A stretch of 64,000 bases of DNA from Thermoplasmata archaeon (GTDB lineage Archaea; Thermoplasmatota; Thermoplasmata; Lutacidiplasmatales; UBA184). Below are positions 52,369 to 61,065 of the stretch, one piece after another. The DNA lies in contig JAKIVX010000006.1 in the NCBI GenBank assembly GCA_022750335.1, positions 1-64,000 on the forward strand, read 5' to 3'. The notes beneath the pieces were generated by a model, which did no database searches, was not told the origin of the DNA, and saw only the letters and a program-made list of their open reading frames with translations. Position numbers and translations under genes: made by a program. The stretch's first letter is position 1. Each line of letters starts with the position of its first letter.

Positions 52369-53031
52369 CTACGGGGGGAGGTGGACTCGGGTCCGGCCCC
52401 ACGGAAACAGTTTCCGCGGATCGACTGCCGGGGTCAGGCGACGGGCCGCGCTCTCGATCGCGAGCTCCGCGGCCGAGACGGAACCGGAGGGAGCGGTTCC
52501 CCGAACGCGTGCGTTCCACGCGTTCCAACTCTCCGCTTCCAACGCGTGAGCTCCGGTAGAGGTATGCGCGGAGCGAGTGAGGACGAGCATGCGTCGCTCC
52601 AGGTCGCGAAGCGTTCCCCGAAACGCAGCGGGTCCCAACGGGACGTTCGGGGGGAGATGGTCGCTCCGAATGACCCCGTGATGGTTGACGTGCAGAAGCA
52701 GTTTAAGGGAGGCGTCCTCGATCCCGGACAACTGCCATTCACTCTGGCTTCGACCGATCCGAAGAAGCGCCGGCCACAGGCGGCGATGAACGAGCGTGAG
52801 CTTCCCTCGCCACAGCTTGACGACCAACAGGTTGGGGTCGGAATCCAGTGTCTCGCCGACTTGGTAAATGAGTTGCCCCGCCGGGTGCCCCCACCACGAT
52901 CCGGAGATCGGGGCCCCCGCGACGATCGAGACCAACGACGTCACCTTCGGGTCGGTGAAGGGGAGGAGTCCGGTCCGACGCACGTACCGGCGGACCCGGG
53001 CGAGCGGGAGCCGCAGCCTCAGATCGGTCAT
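52369..53031 (-). CDS. Conserved hypothetical with VHRRLWP motif
   Basis: A 220-residue soluble protein I do not firmly recognise. It has SWWGHPAGQLIYQVGETLDS, LVVKLWRGKLTLVHRRLWPA, EASLKLL-type helices (IEDASLKLLLHVNHHGVIRS) and a late AFRGTLRDLERRMLVLTRSA. The pattern fits a family I recall from bacterial and archaeal genomes, perhaps with a winged-helix C-terminus. No enzymatic motif is apparent. Single-gene unit. Confidence 0.55.
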   Translation of the reverse strand: MTDLRLRLPLARVRRYVRRTGLLPFTDPKVTSLVSIVAGAPISGSWWGHPAGQLIYQVGETLDSDPNLLVVKLWRGKLTLVHRRLWPALLRIGRSQSEWQLSGIEDASLKLLLHVNHHGVIRSDHLPPNVPLGPAAFRGTLRDLERRMLVLTRSAHTSTGAHALEAESWNAWNARVRGTAPSGSVSAAELAIESAARRLTPAVDPRKLFPWGRTRVHLPP

Positions 53032-53164
53032 GAGAACGTAAGCGATTTCGAGGGGAAGGACGGTAATGCCCCCAGGGCGTTCCAGCTAAAGTCCCCAGCG
53101 GAGACCCACCCCTCCGATCGCGCGGTCGTAAGGAATATGAACGCGGTCACCGGTGGCCGCCCTC

Positions 53165-53533
53165 ATGCCCGGCCACGAGGTACGGAACCTGTCCGCTTCC
53201 GCCGAAGTTCGAACCTTCGAGCACGCGAAGATCGAGTTGGTCAACCTGGCCGGTGCCACGATCGCCCGATTCACCCTGCAAAGAGGATGGAAGTGGTCGA
53301 ATGACATCAAGCCGATTGTCAAGACCGAGTGGTGCGAGGCTCCCCACCTTCAGTACATCATTTCGGGAAAATACCGCGTTCAAATGAAGGACGGAGCCCG
53401 ATTTGACATCGGGCCGGGCGATGTGGCCTCCGTGCCTCCGGGACATGATGCCTGGGTCGTGGGAGACGAGCCGGCCGTCGGGATCGAGTTCATCGGTGGG
53501 AGGATCGCCACCGAGGGACCGAAGAAGGCCTAG
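53165..53533 (+). CDS. Cupin-domain protein
   Basis: A 122-residue cupin with ARFTLQRGWKWSNDIKP, HLQYIISGKYRVQMKDGARF and IGPGDVASVPPGHDAWVVGD, the two cupin motifs. The His residues may bind a metal. It would be a small-ligand-binding or isomerase-type protein. The ATG at 53165 is preferred to a GTG 12 bases upstream. Single-gene unit. Confidence 0.85.
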   Translation: MPGHEVRNLSASAEVRTFEHAKIELVNLAGATIARFTLQRGWKWSNDIKPIVKTEWCEAPHLQYIISGKYRVQMKDGARFDIGPGDVASVPPGHDAWVVGDEPAVGIEFIGGRIATEGPKKA

Positions 53534-53652
53534 GGAGCCCGTCGCGGTGCCTCCCGGCCCCCAGAAGGAGGTCCGGACACCTCAACTCTGGTTCAGGACG
53601 GACCTAACTGTCACGGCCCGCTGGGAGGATCAGTCCACACGGAGACAGAACG

Positions 53653-53928
53653 ATGGGAAGCAAGCAGTACGGCAAGCGGATCGAGAAGAAAGTCGTGAAG
53701 AAGGCTCGGACGGTCGGCGCTGACGTCAAGAAAGGAGCGGCGTGGGCCCGGGCGGAACTCGTGAAGAACAGCAGGACGGTCGGACGGAGCGTACAACGTG
53801 CCGGGAAGGCGGTTGAGCGGGATGTCGAGCGAGGCGGCAAGAGGATCGGACGGGCCACCCGTCAGCGCCTGACCGAAGCGGGAGACCGACTCCGGTCCCG
53901 CCGCCAGGCCCGTTCCAAGAAAGCGTAA
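53653..53928 (+). CDS. Small Lys/Arg-rich protein with 22-residue repeats
   Basis: A 91-residue very basic protein with almost no hydrophobic core. A basic residue, a Val/Ile and a Gly repeat at exact 22-residue spacing: R19-T-V-G22, R41-T-V-G44 and K63-R-I-G66. This is the period of amphipathic helices in apolipoprotein-like or LEA-type proteins, and the charge suggests nucleic-acid or membrane binding. I do not recognise a family. It could act as a chromatin or stress protein. The start ATG is preceded by GGAG within 20 bases. Confidence 0.65.
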   Translation: MGSKQYGKRIEKKVVKKARTVGADVKKGAAWARAELVKNSRTVGRSVQRAGKAVERDVERGGKRIGRATRQRLTEAGDRLRSRRQARSKKA

Positions 53929-54067
53929 GGTCCCGCCACGGCCCAGAGGACGGCCCGAGTCCCGCCCGCGTGCCAGAGGGCTTCGCCCGAAGGGGCCCGC
54001 CGCGACCGACAGCCTCAGGTCCGGACCTTACCCGGGTGGGGGAGCGACCGATCCGGCGCGGGGCGCT

Positions 54068-55096
54068 CTACGAGAACCCTTGCTGCCAGTGCCCGATGTC
54101 GGCGACGATGGCGGCCGCCCAGGTCAGGTCCGGACGCATCGCTCGCAGGAGGTGTTGTGCTTCCTCGGTTCGTTCGGACTGGGCGATGTACTGCATGACG
54201 GCCAAGGGGGCCCTCGCGATGGCCAAGGGGAGGGCCCGTCGTTCGATCGGGGACAGACGCTCCTCCAGCTGCGCGTCGTACGCGTCGACCAGGCCCCGAA
54301 GGCGCCGTAGCGTTCGGTCCGAGGATGGATCCTTCGCGAGGGTGGAGCTCGCGAAGTACAGCGTGAGAGCAAGATCCTCGACGCGGGGCCGCTCCGCCAT
54401 GAAATCCAGGTCGGTCACGAGGACGACCTTCCCGCTCCGAAACAGCACACTACTGCCCCAGAAGTTCCCATGGACCAACTGAATGGGCTTGGTGCCACGC
54501 AAGGGGTCGTCCAGTTCCTGCAACCGCCGAGCGAGAAATTCCGCCGAGCGAACGAGCTCGATCTGCTCGGGAAGGAGCGGCCACGATTCGATCCGCTTCA
54601 GAGCCCGCGGCGTCCACTCTTGGACCTCGGCCGTGGTCGGGTAGTTCACGGTCACGGGCTTCTTGCTCGCGGGGCTGGGGCTGAGGGTCCGTAAGGTGTT
54701 GTGGACCCGACCCAGAATCGGGAGGGCGATCTCCAGCCGACTCCACGTGTCGAGCTGGGAACTGTGTTCGACATAATCCTCGACCTCGATGATCTGACCC
54801 TCGTGCCGTGACCAGAGCTCCCCGGATCGGGCTCGGTACGCCACGGACGTAGGAACCCCGCGAGCGCCGAGCGTCCGACGGACCAACTGGATCGCCGCGA
54901 GACGGTCGAGAGACATCCCGGCTCGGTAGACCCGGATGACCAGCATCCCGGATCCCGTGGTCACCAGCAGGCTGTGATTCCGTGAGCCTCCGAGGTCCAT
55001 CGTGAGCTCCACCCCCCCCACCGAGTAGGCTTCGCGGACATGCTCGAGCAATTCGGTCGAGCCGATCGGATGTACAGGTCTCAAGACGGACGACAT
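54068..55096 (-). CDS. Aminoglycoside phosphotransferase-fold protein with altered active site
   Basis: A 342-residue APH/choline-kinase-fold protein. The Brenner motif, normally HGD-x4-N, reads VHGNFWGSSVLF, so the catalytic Asp is Asn and the metal-binding Asn is Ser. The later DxD is kept (VLVTDLDFMAERP). The N-lobe has LLVTTGSGMLVIRVYRAG. It may be a pseudokinase, or the loop may use other residues. Neighbours give no hint of substrate. Single-gene unit. Confidence 0.75.
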   Translation of the reverse strand: MSSVLRPVHPIGSTELLEHVREAYSVGGVELTMDLGGSRNHSLLVTTGSGMLVIRVYRAGMSLDRLAAIQLVRRTLGARGVPTSVAYRARSGELWSRHEGQIIEVEDYVEHSSQLDTWSRLEIALPILGRVHNTLRTLSPSPASKKPVTVNYPTTAEVQEWTPRALKRIESWPLLPEQIELVRSAEFLARRLQELDDPLRGTKPIQLVHGNFWGSSVLFRSGKVVLVTDLDFMAERPRVEDLALTLYFASSTLAKDPSSDRTLRRLRGLVDAYDAQLEERLSPIERRALPLAIARAPLAVMQYIAQSERTEEAQHLLRAMRPDLTWAAAIVADIGHWQQGFS

Positions 55097-55260
55097 GACT
55101 ACCGGTGACCGGCGAACGATATCCGGCGAACCCGTCTTTAACGCTCCGGGTGGGGTGGGTGGGTTTTGGGGCCCGATGAGAGGCCCGCCACGCTGGTGGG
55201 GGCGGTCTACCGGACCCCCTCACGACAGGCGCGGTCGCAGAAATACGCTCGACGCCGGGC

Positions 55261-55608
55261 CTACTCCTCTACGAACGTCCGCAATCGCGCGAGGGTCAGG
55301 TCCCACCGGCTGGAGATGGCCGCCAGGTCTTGCCGGGCCTGCTCCAGGCGCTGCGAATCCAGCCGGCAGATGCGGGACCTCCCTCTTCGGTAGGAATGGA
55401 CCAATCCCGCGTCCTCCAGGACTTGCAGGTGTTTGGCCACGGCTTGACGGGTGACCCCGGCGGTGATCGTGAGCCGGGTGATGGACATCGGGCCATGGTT
55501 GCAGAGGCGGGACACGATCCGAAGGCGGGTCGGATCACCGAGCGCTCCGAAAAGCGGGGCCGACCCCCGGAGCGTCGACGCGGTGGCGGATCTAGGGAGA
55601 GCGCGCAA
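55261..55608 (-). CDS. ArsR-family regulator
   Basis: The 115-residue winged-helix protein has LFGALGDPTRLRIVSRLCNH, TAGVTRQAVAKHLQVLEDAG and GLVHSYRRGRSRICRLDSQR, the ArsR layout. The TTG start overlaps the SRPBCC stop by 17 bases, so both are made from one mRNA. No metal-binding Cys motif (CVC) is seen, so it senses something else. It probably binds the two palindromes upstream of the SRPBCC gene and controls the divergent gene as well. Confidence 0.9.
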   Translation of the reverse strand: MRALPRSATASTLRGSAPLFGALGDPTRLRIVSRLCNHGPMSITRLTITAGVTRQAVAKHLQVLEDAGLVHSYRRGRSRICRLDSQRLEQARQDLAAISSRWDLTLARLRTFVEE

Positions 55609-56080
55609 GATGCTTCCCGATGAGAACGACCTGCATGCCCCACCCTTGGTCGTTGGCTTCGAATGCGCTCTTCCGGCGGTGGGCGGGGATCTGATCGAAC
55701 CCTGACTCGGTCACGGTCAGCAAGGTTCCCTCCGGGACGGCTTGGAGCTCGAACGCGACGAGGGTGGTGGGTTCGTCCGAATAGTCGATCGTCTGGTCCA
55801 GCGAGTGCGGGTGCCATCGGTAGGAGAACAGTTTCTCGGGTTCCATGCGCTCGATCGTGATGGAGTAGGGGAACCCTTCCATCGGCGCCTGCAGCTTGGC
55901 GATATCGGGGTCGGCCTTCGTGCCGGTGATGACTCCGTGGACGGTGGCCCCCGGGCTGAAAGGGCCCCCGAAGCGAATCCCAAACCACTCTCCAAATTCC
56001 TTGGAATCGGCCAACGCCTTCCACACACGACGCGGGGTCGCCCGCAGCGTCACCTGCTTCGTGATTCGATCGGTGCTCAT
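55592..56080 (-). CDS. SRPBCC (AHSA1-like) protein
   Basis: A 162-residue protein of the AHSA1/SRPBCC group: STDRITKQVTLRATPRRVWK, WFGIRFGGPFSPGATVHGVI, FSYRWHPHSLDQTIDYSDEP and LLTVTESGFDQIPAHRRKSA. Genes of this type often pair with an ArsR regulator. The ATG at 56080 lies just inside the edge of a palindrome. It overlaps the ArsR gene by 17 bases. The bound ligand is unknown. Confidence 0.87.
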   Translation of the reverse strand: MSTDRITKQVTLRATPRRVWKALADSKEFGEWFGIRFGGPFSPGATVHGVITGTKADPDIAKLQAPMEGFPYSITIERMEPEKLFSYRWHPHSLDQTIDYSDEPTTLVAFELQAVPEGTLLTVTESGFDQIPAHRRKSAFEANDQGWGMQVVLIGKHLARSP

Positions 56081-56082
56081 GC

Positions 56083-56098
56083 GCAACCCTTCGGTTGC
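56083..56098. promoter_or_regulatory. Palindromic operator 1, ArsR divergon
   Basis: GCAACC-CTTC-GGTTGC is a perfect 6-base inverted repeat with a 4-base centre, ending just before the SRPBCC start. It overlaps the predicted transcription start of the SRPBCC-ArsR operon. The same arms recur 39 bases away at 56122-56137. Confidence 0.65.
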
Positions 56099-56113
56099 CC
56101 ACTATTTCGCCGA

Positions 56114-56121
56114 CATATAAG
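56114..56121. promoter_or_regulatory. Bidirectional TATA box, ArsR divergon
   Basis: CATATAAG lies between the two palindromes. Read leftward, its centre lies about 26 bases from 56091 and serves the SRPBCC-ArsR operon; read rightward it could serve the divergent SRPBCC gene, though a GTTTATC near 56172 is better placed for the latter. Confidence 0.45.
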
Positions 56122-56137
56122 GCAACCTTATGGTTGC
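56122..56137. promoter_or_regulatory. Palindromic operator 2, ArsR divergon
   Basis: GCAACC-TTAT-GGTTGC has the same arms as operator 1 with a different centre. It abuts the TATA box, so a bound repressor would block factor binding in the leftward direction. Confidence 0.65.
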
Positions 56138-56211
56138 TTATTTGGGAAAGCAGCGGCGGGACCACCGCCGAGTTTATCTCACCGGTCCGCGTCGCCCGAA
56201 CGCGGAATCCC

Positions 56212-56610
56212 ATGTCAAAAGTGAGCACGATCCATCAGACCGTCACGTTGCCAGCCCCTCCGAATATCGTCTACAAGACCCACGTGGACGCGAAGGCGCA
56301 CGCCCGGTTTTCGGGCCATCCGGCGCAGTTGACGGCAAAACCCGGGGGTCGCTTCTCCCATTACGGAGGCGCCCTGGGGGGGTTCGTGGTTCTCCTTCAG
56401 AAGAACCGGCGGATCGTACTGGCGTGGCGGGCGAGCAGCTGGGCCGAGGGCGACTACTCGATCGCGGATTTTGTCCTGACCAAGGTCGCGAACGGAACGC
56501 GGGTGGAGTTTACCCAGTCCGGAGTGCCCACCGCCTCGGCCAAGTCCATCGCGAGCGGGTGGCACGAGCATTACTGGGCCCCGTTGTCCAAGTTCCTCGC
56601 CCGGGACTGA
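56212..56610 (+). CDS. SRPBCC protein, divergent from the ArsR operon
   Basis: A 132-residue protein of the SRPBCC/AHSA1 group with IHQTVTLPAPPNIVYKTHVD, FSGHPAQLTAKPGGRFSHYG and VEFTQSGVPTASAKSIASGW. It is related in fold to the neighbour at 55592-56080 but clearly different in sequence. The ATG at 56212 is preceded by a TATA-like GTTTATCT at about 56172-56179. It may be a second target of the same regulator. Confidence 0.83.
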   Translation: MSKVSTIHQTVTLPAPPNIVYKTHVDAKAHARFSGHPAQLTAKPGGRFSHYGGALGGFVVLLQKNRRIVLAWRASSWAEGDYSIADFVLTKVANGTRVEFTQSGVPTASAKSIASGWHEHYWAPLSKFLARD

Positions 56611-56706
56611 TTCGGAGTCCGATCGACCGGCTCGACCCCTCGGTCCACTCCCCCCCACTCGGTGGACGGGAGACGGGCTTTATGGAGCGGGACCGTCCCA
56701 GATTCG

Positions 56707-57591
56707 ATGGCCGATGGTCGGATCGCCGTGGTAACCGGCGCTTCCCGAGGGGCCGGCAAAGCCATCGCCCTGGAGCTCGGGCGGGCCGGTTGGACGGTGG
56801 TGGGGACTGCGAGGAGCACGCGGCAGTCGCCCAGCAGTGAAGGGGTCTCCGGCACGATCGAGGAAACCGCGGAGGCGGTGACCGCGGCCGGAGGAACGGG
56901 CGTCGCGATCCGCTGCGACCACTCTCGGGAAGCCGACCTCGTTCTCCTCGCAGAACGTCTGCGAGGCGAGTTCGGCCACGTCGACCTGTTGGTCAATTCT
57001 GCCTGGGGCGGATACGAGCAGCACGACCTGGAGGGGTTCGGTCGTCCGTTTTGGGATCAGCCCACCCACCATTGGGATCGAATGTTTACCTCGGGCGTGC
57101 GGCCCACCCTCCTCACTTCCGCCCGCCTCGCAACCCTGCTGATGGCGGCCGAACACGGATGCATCATCAACATCGTCTCCTGGCTCCAAGGCGAATACCT
57201 GGGGAACCTGTACTACGATACGGCGAAGTCGGCCATCATCCGAATGACGGAAGGGATGGCGAAGGAGCTCCGCCCACATCGGGTCGGGGCCCTCGTGTTG
57301 GTCCCCGGTTTCATGCGCACCGAGCGGGTCATGACGTCCCATGCCACGCATCCCTTCGATCTCTCTTCCACCGAGTCGCCGTCCTACCTGGGCAGGGCGG
57401 TGGTGGCGCTGGCGGGCGACCCGGACGTCCTGGCCAAATCCGGGCAGTTGCTGTACGTGGGAGACCTCGCCAAAGTGTACGGATTCACCGACGTCGACGG
57501 GACCCAGCCACCGGTGTTCCGCACGGGCGATTTGGAGAAGGCCTACGACGTAGCGGAGACGCTCCCAGCGCCCCGAGATGGGCACGCGTAG
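56707..57591 (+). CDS. Short-chain dehydrogenase/reductase
   Basis: The 294-residue protein has the NAD(P)-binding VVTGASRGAGKAIALELGRA, NSAWGG in place of NNAG, and the catalytic YYDTAKSAIIRM (Tyr-x-x-x-Lys). It would oxidise or reduce a small alcohol or ketone. It has an insertion around residues 85-105, unusual for small SDRs. It lies 96 bases after the SRPBCC gene. The ATG at 56707 is right before the first strand. Confidence 0.9.
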   Translation: MADGRIAVVTGASRGAGKAIALELGRAGWTVVGTARSTRQSPSSEGVSGTIEETAEAVTAAGGTGVAIRCDHSREADLVLLAERLRGEFGHVDLLVNSAWGGYEQHDLEGFGRPFWDQPTHHWDRMFTSGVRPTLLTSARLATLLMAAEHGCIINIVSWLQGEYLGNLYYDTAKSAIIRMTEGMAKELRPHRVGALVLVPGFMRTERVMTSHATHPFDLSSTESPSYLGRAVVALAGDPDVLAKSGQLLYVGDLAKVYGFTDVDGTQPPVFRTGDLEKAYDVAETLPAPRDGHA

Positions 57592-57738
57592 GTTCTTCGA
57601 GGGCCCTCCGGAAGTGAGGGCGATAGCACTCGTGGGCAAGAAACTCCCCCACTGGCTTCGCGGCCAAGAGTCCAAGTACGTCGTCCCGTCTGGGCCGCAA
57701 CGGATGACCCCCCAGGTGGGACCTCTGGCCCCGGAGTC

Positions 57739-58989
57739 ATGACGGGATCACCCGCGGTCGAGTCGCGCCCCAGTTTTCGCCAGGTGTTGCACCATCGCCC
57801 CTTCTTCCTCCTCTGGCTCTCGCAGTTGGTCTCTCAGTCCGGAGACCTCGTCTTTGAAGTCGCGCTCCTCTGGTTGGTCCTGGGGGTCACCGGTTCGGTC
57901 TTCGCCGTCGGCATCGTGGTCGCGGTCACCCTGCTGCCCGGGGTCGTCTTGGGACCATTCCTAGGGGTCTACGTCGACCGTTGGGATCGGCGCGAGATCC
58001 TGATCTTCACGAACGTGGTGGAAGGGGTAGTCGTCGCCGCCCTGTCGGGACTCATCCTCGCTCACACGATCGGTTTACCGTTGATCCTCGCCGTCGTCTT
58101 CATCCTGGGCACGGGAAGTCAAGTGGTGCGCACGGCCGCCAATGCCACGATCCCGCTCGTGGTCGGAAAGGAGAATCTGGGCCCCGCCAACAGCCTGATG
58201 ACATTTTCGAGTTCGTTCAACCAGGTTGTCGGGTTGGCGGTGGGCGGGGTGGTCGTCGCACTGTTCGGGGTCAGCCTCCCGATCGAATACGACGCGCTGA
58301 GTTTCTTCGCGGCCGCCCTCATCCTGGTGGGCCTCTCGAAAGAGTCGGGCCGCCCCTCGGATGCGGACCGGTCTCAGACAAGCCGATTCTCGGAGGAGTT
58401 CGCCCAAGGGATCCGATTCATCCGGGAGAATCGCTTCCTGATCGAGTTGATCGTCCTGGCGTCGTTCCTGAACTTCTTCGGGACCGCGATCGGGGCATTG
58501 TTCGCCCCCTACTCCAAGCTTGTCCTCCACGGCGGTGCGGCGACGTACGGCTTCCTAGGCGCGAGCGTCGCGATCGGGGCCATCGTGGGGGCTGCCATTG
58601 TGGGGAGCTCCAACACCCGCCAGTCCTCGGGCACGTGGGTCCTCGTGGGCGGAGCGGTGATCGGGGCGGCGATCGTGGGGCTGGGGTTCTCTACATCGAT
58701 CCCGTTGGCGCTCGGGACCATCTTCGTCCTCGGGGTGGCCCTCTCGATCGCGAACATCCCGATCTCTACGCTGATCCAGGCCAAGGTCCCCGCACGGCTC
58801 TTGGGTCGGGTGGGAGCCGCCATGGGAAGTTTGATCGTTGTGGCCGGACCCGCCGGCGCCTTCTTCGCGGGAGCGTTCGCCGAGGCGACGTCCGTCCAGA
58901 CCGTGTTCATCGTCTTCGGCGGAATTTTCCTGATCACGATCGGCGTCGGCGCCCTCGTCATGAAGGAGCTGCGCACCGTGAGCTACTAG
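57739..58989 (+). CDS. MFS transporter
   Basis: A 416-residue membrane protein with about twelve hydrophobic segments, starting FRQVLHHRPFFLLWLSQLVS and with GPFLGVYVDRWDRREILIFT, the D-R-x-x-R/K loop of MFS_3/DrrA-type exporters. It is likely an efflux pump for small molecules. The substrate is unknown. It follows the SDR gene by 147 bases on the same strand. Single-gene unit or loosely linked. Confidence 0.9.
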   Translation: MTGSPAVESRPSFRQVLHHRPFFLLWLSQLVSQSGDLVFEVALLWLVLGVTGSVFAVGIVVAVTLLPGVVLGPFLGVYVDRWDRREILIFTNVVEGVVVAALSGLILAHTIGLPLILAVVFILGTGSQVVRTAANATIPLVVGKENLGPANSLMTFSSSFNQVVGLAVGGVVVALFGVSLPIEYDALSFFAAALILVGLSKESGRPSDADRSQTSRFSEEFAQGIRFIRENRFLIELIVLASFLNFFGTAIGALFAPYSKLVLHGGAATYGFLGASVAIGAIVGAAIVGSSNTRQSSGTWVLVGGAVIGAAIVGLGFSTSIPLALGTIFVLGVALSIANIPISTLIQAKVPARLLGRVGAAMGSLIVVAGPAGAFFAGAFAEATSVQTVFIVFGGIFLITIGVGALVMKELRTVSY

Positions 58990-59254
58990 GACCTGGCACA
59001 GACCATCCTCGAAACCAGTCGGGGGAGCGAGCGACCCGGCTCGGGCCCAAGTCCCCCGTCGGTCGACTTTCGGCCCCTGAATTTCGATATCTTCCGGGAG
59101 GGCCCCGCGCCACGAGCCACTCACCGGAGGCGAGTATTCGATCCGAAAACTCTCGAGAACGACACTACCCTCGGTGCGGGTTTATCTGGAGGGCAACGCT
59201 CGACCTCGAGCCGCGGTCGGGAGCACCGCCGCCCAACTCCGCAGGAAGTATCTC

Positions 59255-60313
59255 ATGCCCTCCGGGATCAATCGGCAGTGGTTGCTGGCCCAGCGGCCCG
59301 AGGAACTTCCCGACGGTTTGGTCGGAGAGCACAATTTCCGATGGGCGGAGTCTCCGATACCCTCCCCCGCTGACGGTCAGATGCTCCTTCGAAACCTGTG
59401 GTTCTCATTCGATCCGACCCAGTTGCTCCTGATGACCTATTATGACGAAACCAATCTAGAATCCCCCGGTCTCCCCCTCGGCGGGGTCATGCGCGGACTG
59501 ACCGTGTCCCAAGTGATCGAGTCTCGCATTCCGGCGTTCCGTCCGGGCGACCTCGTGCACGGCTACTCGGGATGGGAGGATTTCTCCCTCTCCGACGGTC
59601 ACGGGTACTTCGAGACGACCAAAGTACCTCCCGGGATCGCTCCGAACGTGGCGCTCGGGGCCCTCGGTGTCACGGGAATGGCTGCCTACTTCGGGGTGGT
59701 CGAGGTGGGGAAACCCCAGCCGGGCGAGACGTTCGTGGTCTCGGCCGCGGCCGGTGGTGTGGGTTCGATCGCGGGCCAGATCGCGAAGATCCTCGGAGCC
59801 CGGGTCATCGGCATCGCCGGGGGGAAAGCGAAGTGCGCCTGGCTCACGGATGAGGCGGGATTCGACGGGGCGATCGACCACCACACGGAAGACGTGGGCG
59901 AACGACTCTCGGCGCTCTGTCCGGATGGGATCGACATCTACTTTGACAATGTGGGCGGAGCCCTCCTCGATCAGGTCCTCGAGCGCCTTCGCTCCCACGG
60001 AAGGATCGTGCTGTGCGGGGGGACCGCGCGCTACGGACAGAAGGTCCCCCCACCGGGCCCGTCCAACTACCTCGCGCTGGTCATGGTGAACGGCCGAATG
60101 GAGGGGCTGCTAGCCCGAGACTATGCGGCCCGGTTTCCCGAGGGGGCCGCGGCCCTCCTACCCTGGCTTCGGTCGGGGCAACTCAAGTCGAAGGAGGACG
60201 TGGCCGTGGGGCTGGAGAACGCCCCGAAGACCCTGGCACGACTGTACACCGGAGCGAGCTTCGGAAAGCAACTACTGAAGGTGGCGGAGCCCGCGGTCAT
60301 CTCCGGCACGTGA
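59255..60313 (+). CDS. CurA-like NADP-dependent oxidoreductase
   Basis: A 352-residue MDR protein of the prostaglandin-reductase/CurA group: NRQWLLAQRPEELPDGLVGE at the start, GALGVTGMAAYFGVVEVGKP, VVSAAAGGVGSIAGQIAKIL and YFDNVGGALLDQVLERLRSH. It reduces alpha,beta-unsaturated carbonyls with NADPH. The ATG at 59255 is chosen over a GTG 81 bases upstream as the family begins there. Single-gene unit. Confidence 0.92.
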   Translation: MPSGINRQWLLAQRPEELPDGLVGEHNFRWAESPIPSPADGQMLLRNLWFSFDPTQLLLMTYYDETNLESPGLPLGGVMRGLTVSQVIESRIPAFRPGDLVHGYSGWEDFSLSDGHGYFETTKVPPGIAPNVALGALGVTGMAAYFGVVEVGKPQPGETFVVSAAAGGVGSIAGQIAKILGARVIGIAGGKAKCAWLTDEAGFDGAIDHHTEDVGERLSALCPDGIDIYFDNVGGALLDQVLERLRSHGRIVLCGGTARYGQKVPPPGPSNYLALVMVNGRMEGLLARDYAARFPEGAAALLPWLRSGQLKSKEDVAVGLENAPKTLARLYTGASFGKQLLKVAEPAVISGT

Positions 60314-60459
60314 GACCGTTCCCTGGAGGTTGGCCCCCGCCGTGGCCGCGGTCGGACCTACGGCGGACCGGACCTCTCTCCGCGCGACCCGCCCGGTTCA
60401 CCCGCCGGAAAGTTCGAGGACCCTTCTAATACGCCTCGAGGAAATGCACGGACGTTACC

Positions 60460-60954
60460 ATGGGTTGGGGAGGGATCAAGAACATTCCGCCGGGCTTCGA
60501 CGTGTTCGGGGGGAAACAAGGCCCCACGAACATCGTGGAGGAGGCGATCGGCGGCCACGTTCTAGGGTTGATTCCGGGGAACATACGATTGTTCGCCGAC
60601 CTGAAGCGCAATCTGCTGCACCAGGACTACGCCCGCTACTTCGATTCTTGCTTGGTGTGCTCGAACGTCCTGACGGCGATCGAGGACGGGAGGTACGTTC
60701 CCCAGGTCCTGAAGGACATCGTAGAGCCCGCGCTGGCGACAGCCATCGAACAGATGGAGTCGATCGAAAAGGACGCCGCCCAGAGCCACGCTTCGCACCG
60801 AAAGATGCAGTACGACCCCCTACCGTCCCTCGAGCAGCTCCACCTCAAGTCCCGCCCCATCGCCCTCGCCTACCCGCACGCCGCCCGGGCCCCGGACCTG
60901 GACGTGAGGTATCGGGAGATCTCCGACTCCGTGCGCCGTCTGACCTCGACCTGA
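60460..60954 (+). CDS. Hypothetical helical protein
   Basis: The 164-residue protein is mostly helix after a Gly-rich start (GWGGIKNIPPGFDVFGGKQG). It has HQDYARYFDSCLVCSNVLTA (Cys-x-x-Cys) and LATAIEQMESIEKDAAQSHA. I do not recognise the family. Single-gene unit. Confidence 0.55.
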   Translation: MGWGGIKNIPPGFDVFGGKQGPTNIVEEAIGGHVLGLIPGNIRLFADLKRNLLHQDYARYFDSCLVCSNVLTAIEDGRYVPQVLKDIVEPALATAIEQMESIEKDAAQSHASHRKMQYDPLPSLEQLHLKSRPIALAYPHAARAPDLDVRYREISDSVRRLTST

Positions 60955-61065
60955 ACGTTCGGTCGCCCGGTTCCGGAGTGCACCCCCCGTGCCCCTACCG
61001 GGCCGCACCGAAGTGACCTTCCGGAAGTCGCTCGACCGCGGCGTCCGGGTCGGCGCCGGCGCTTC

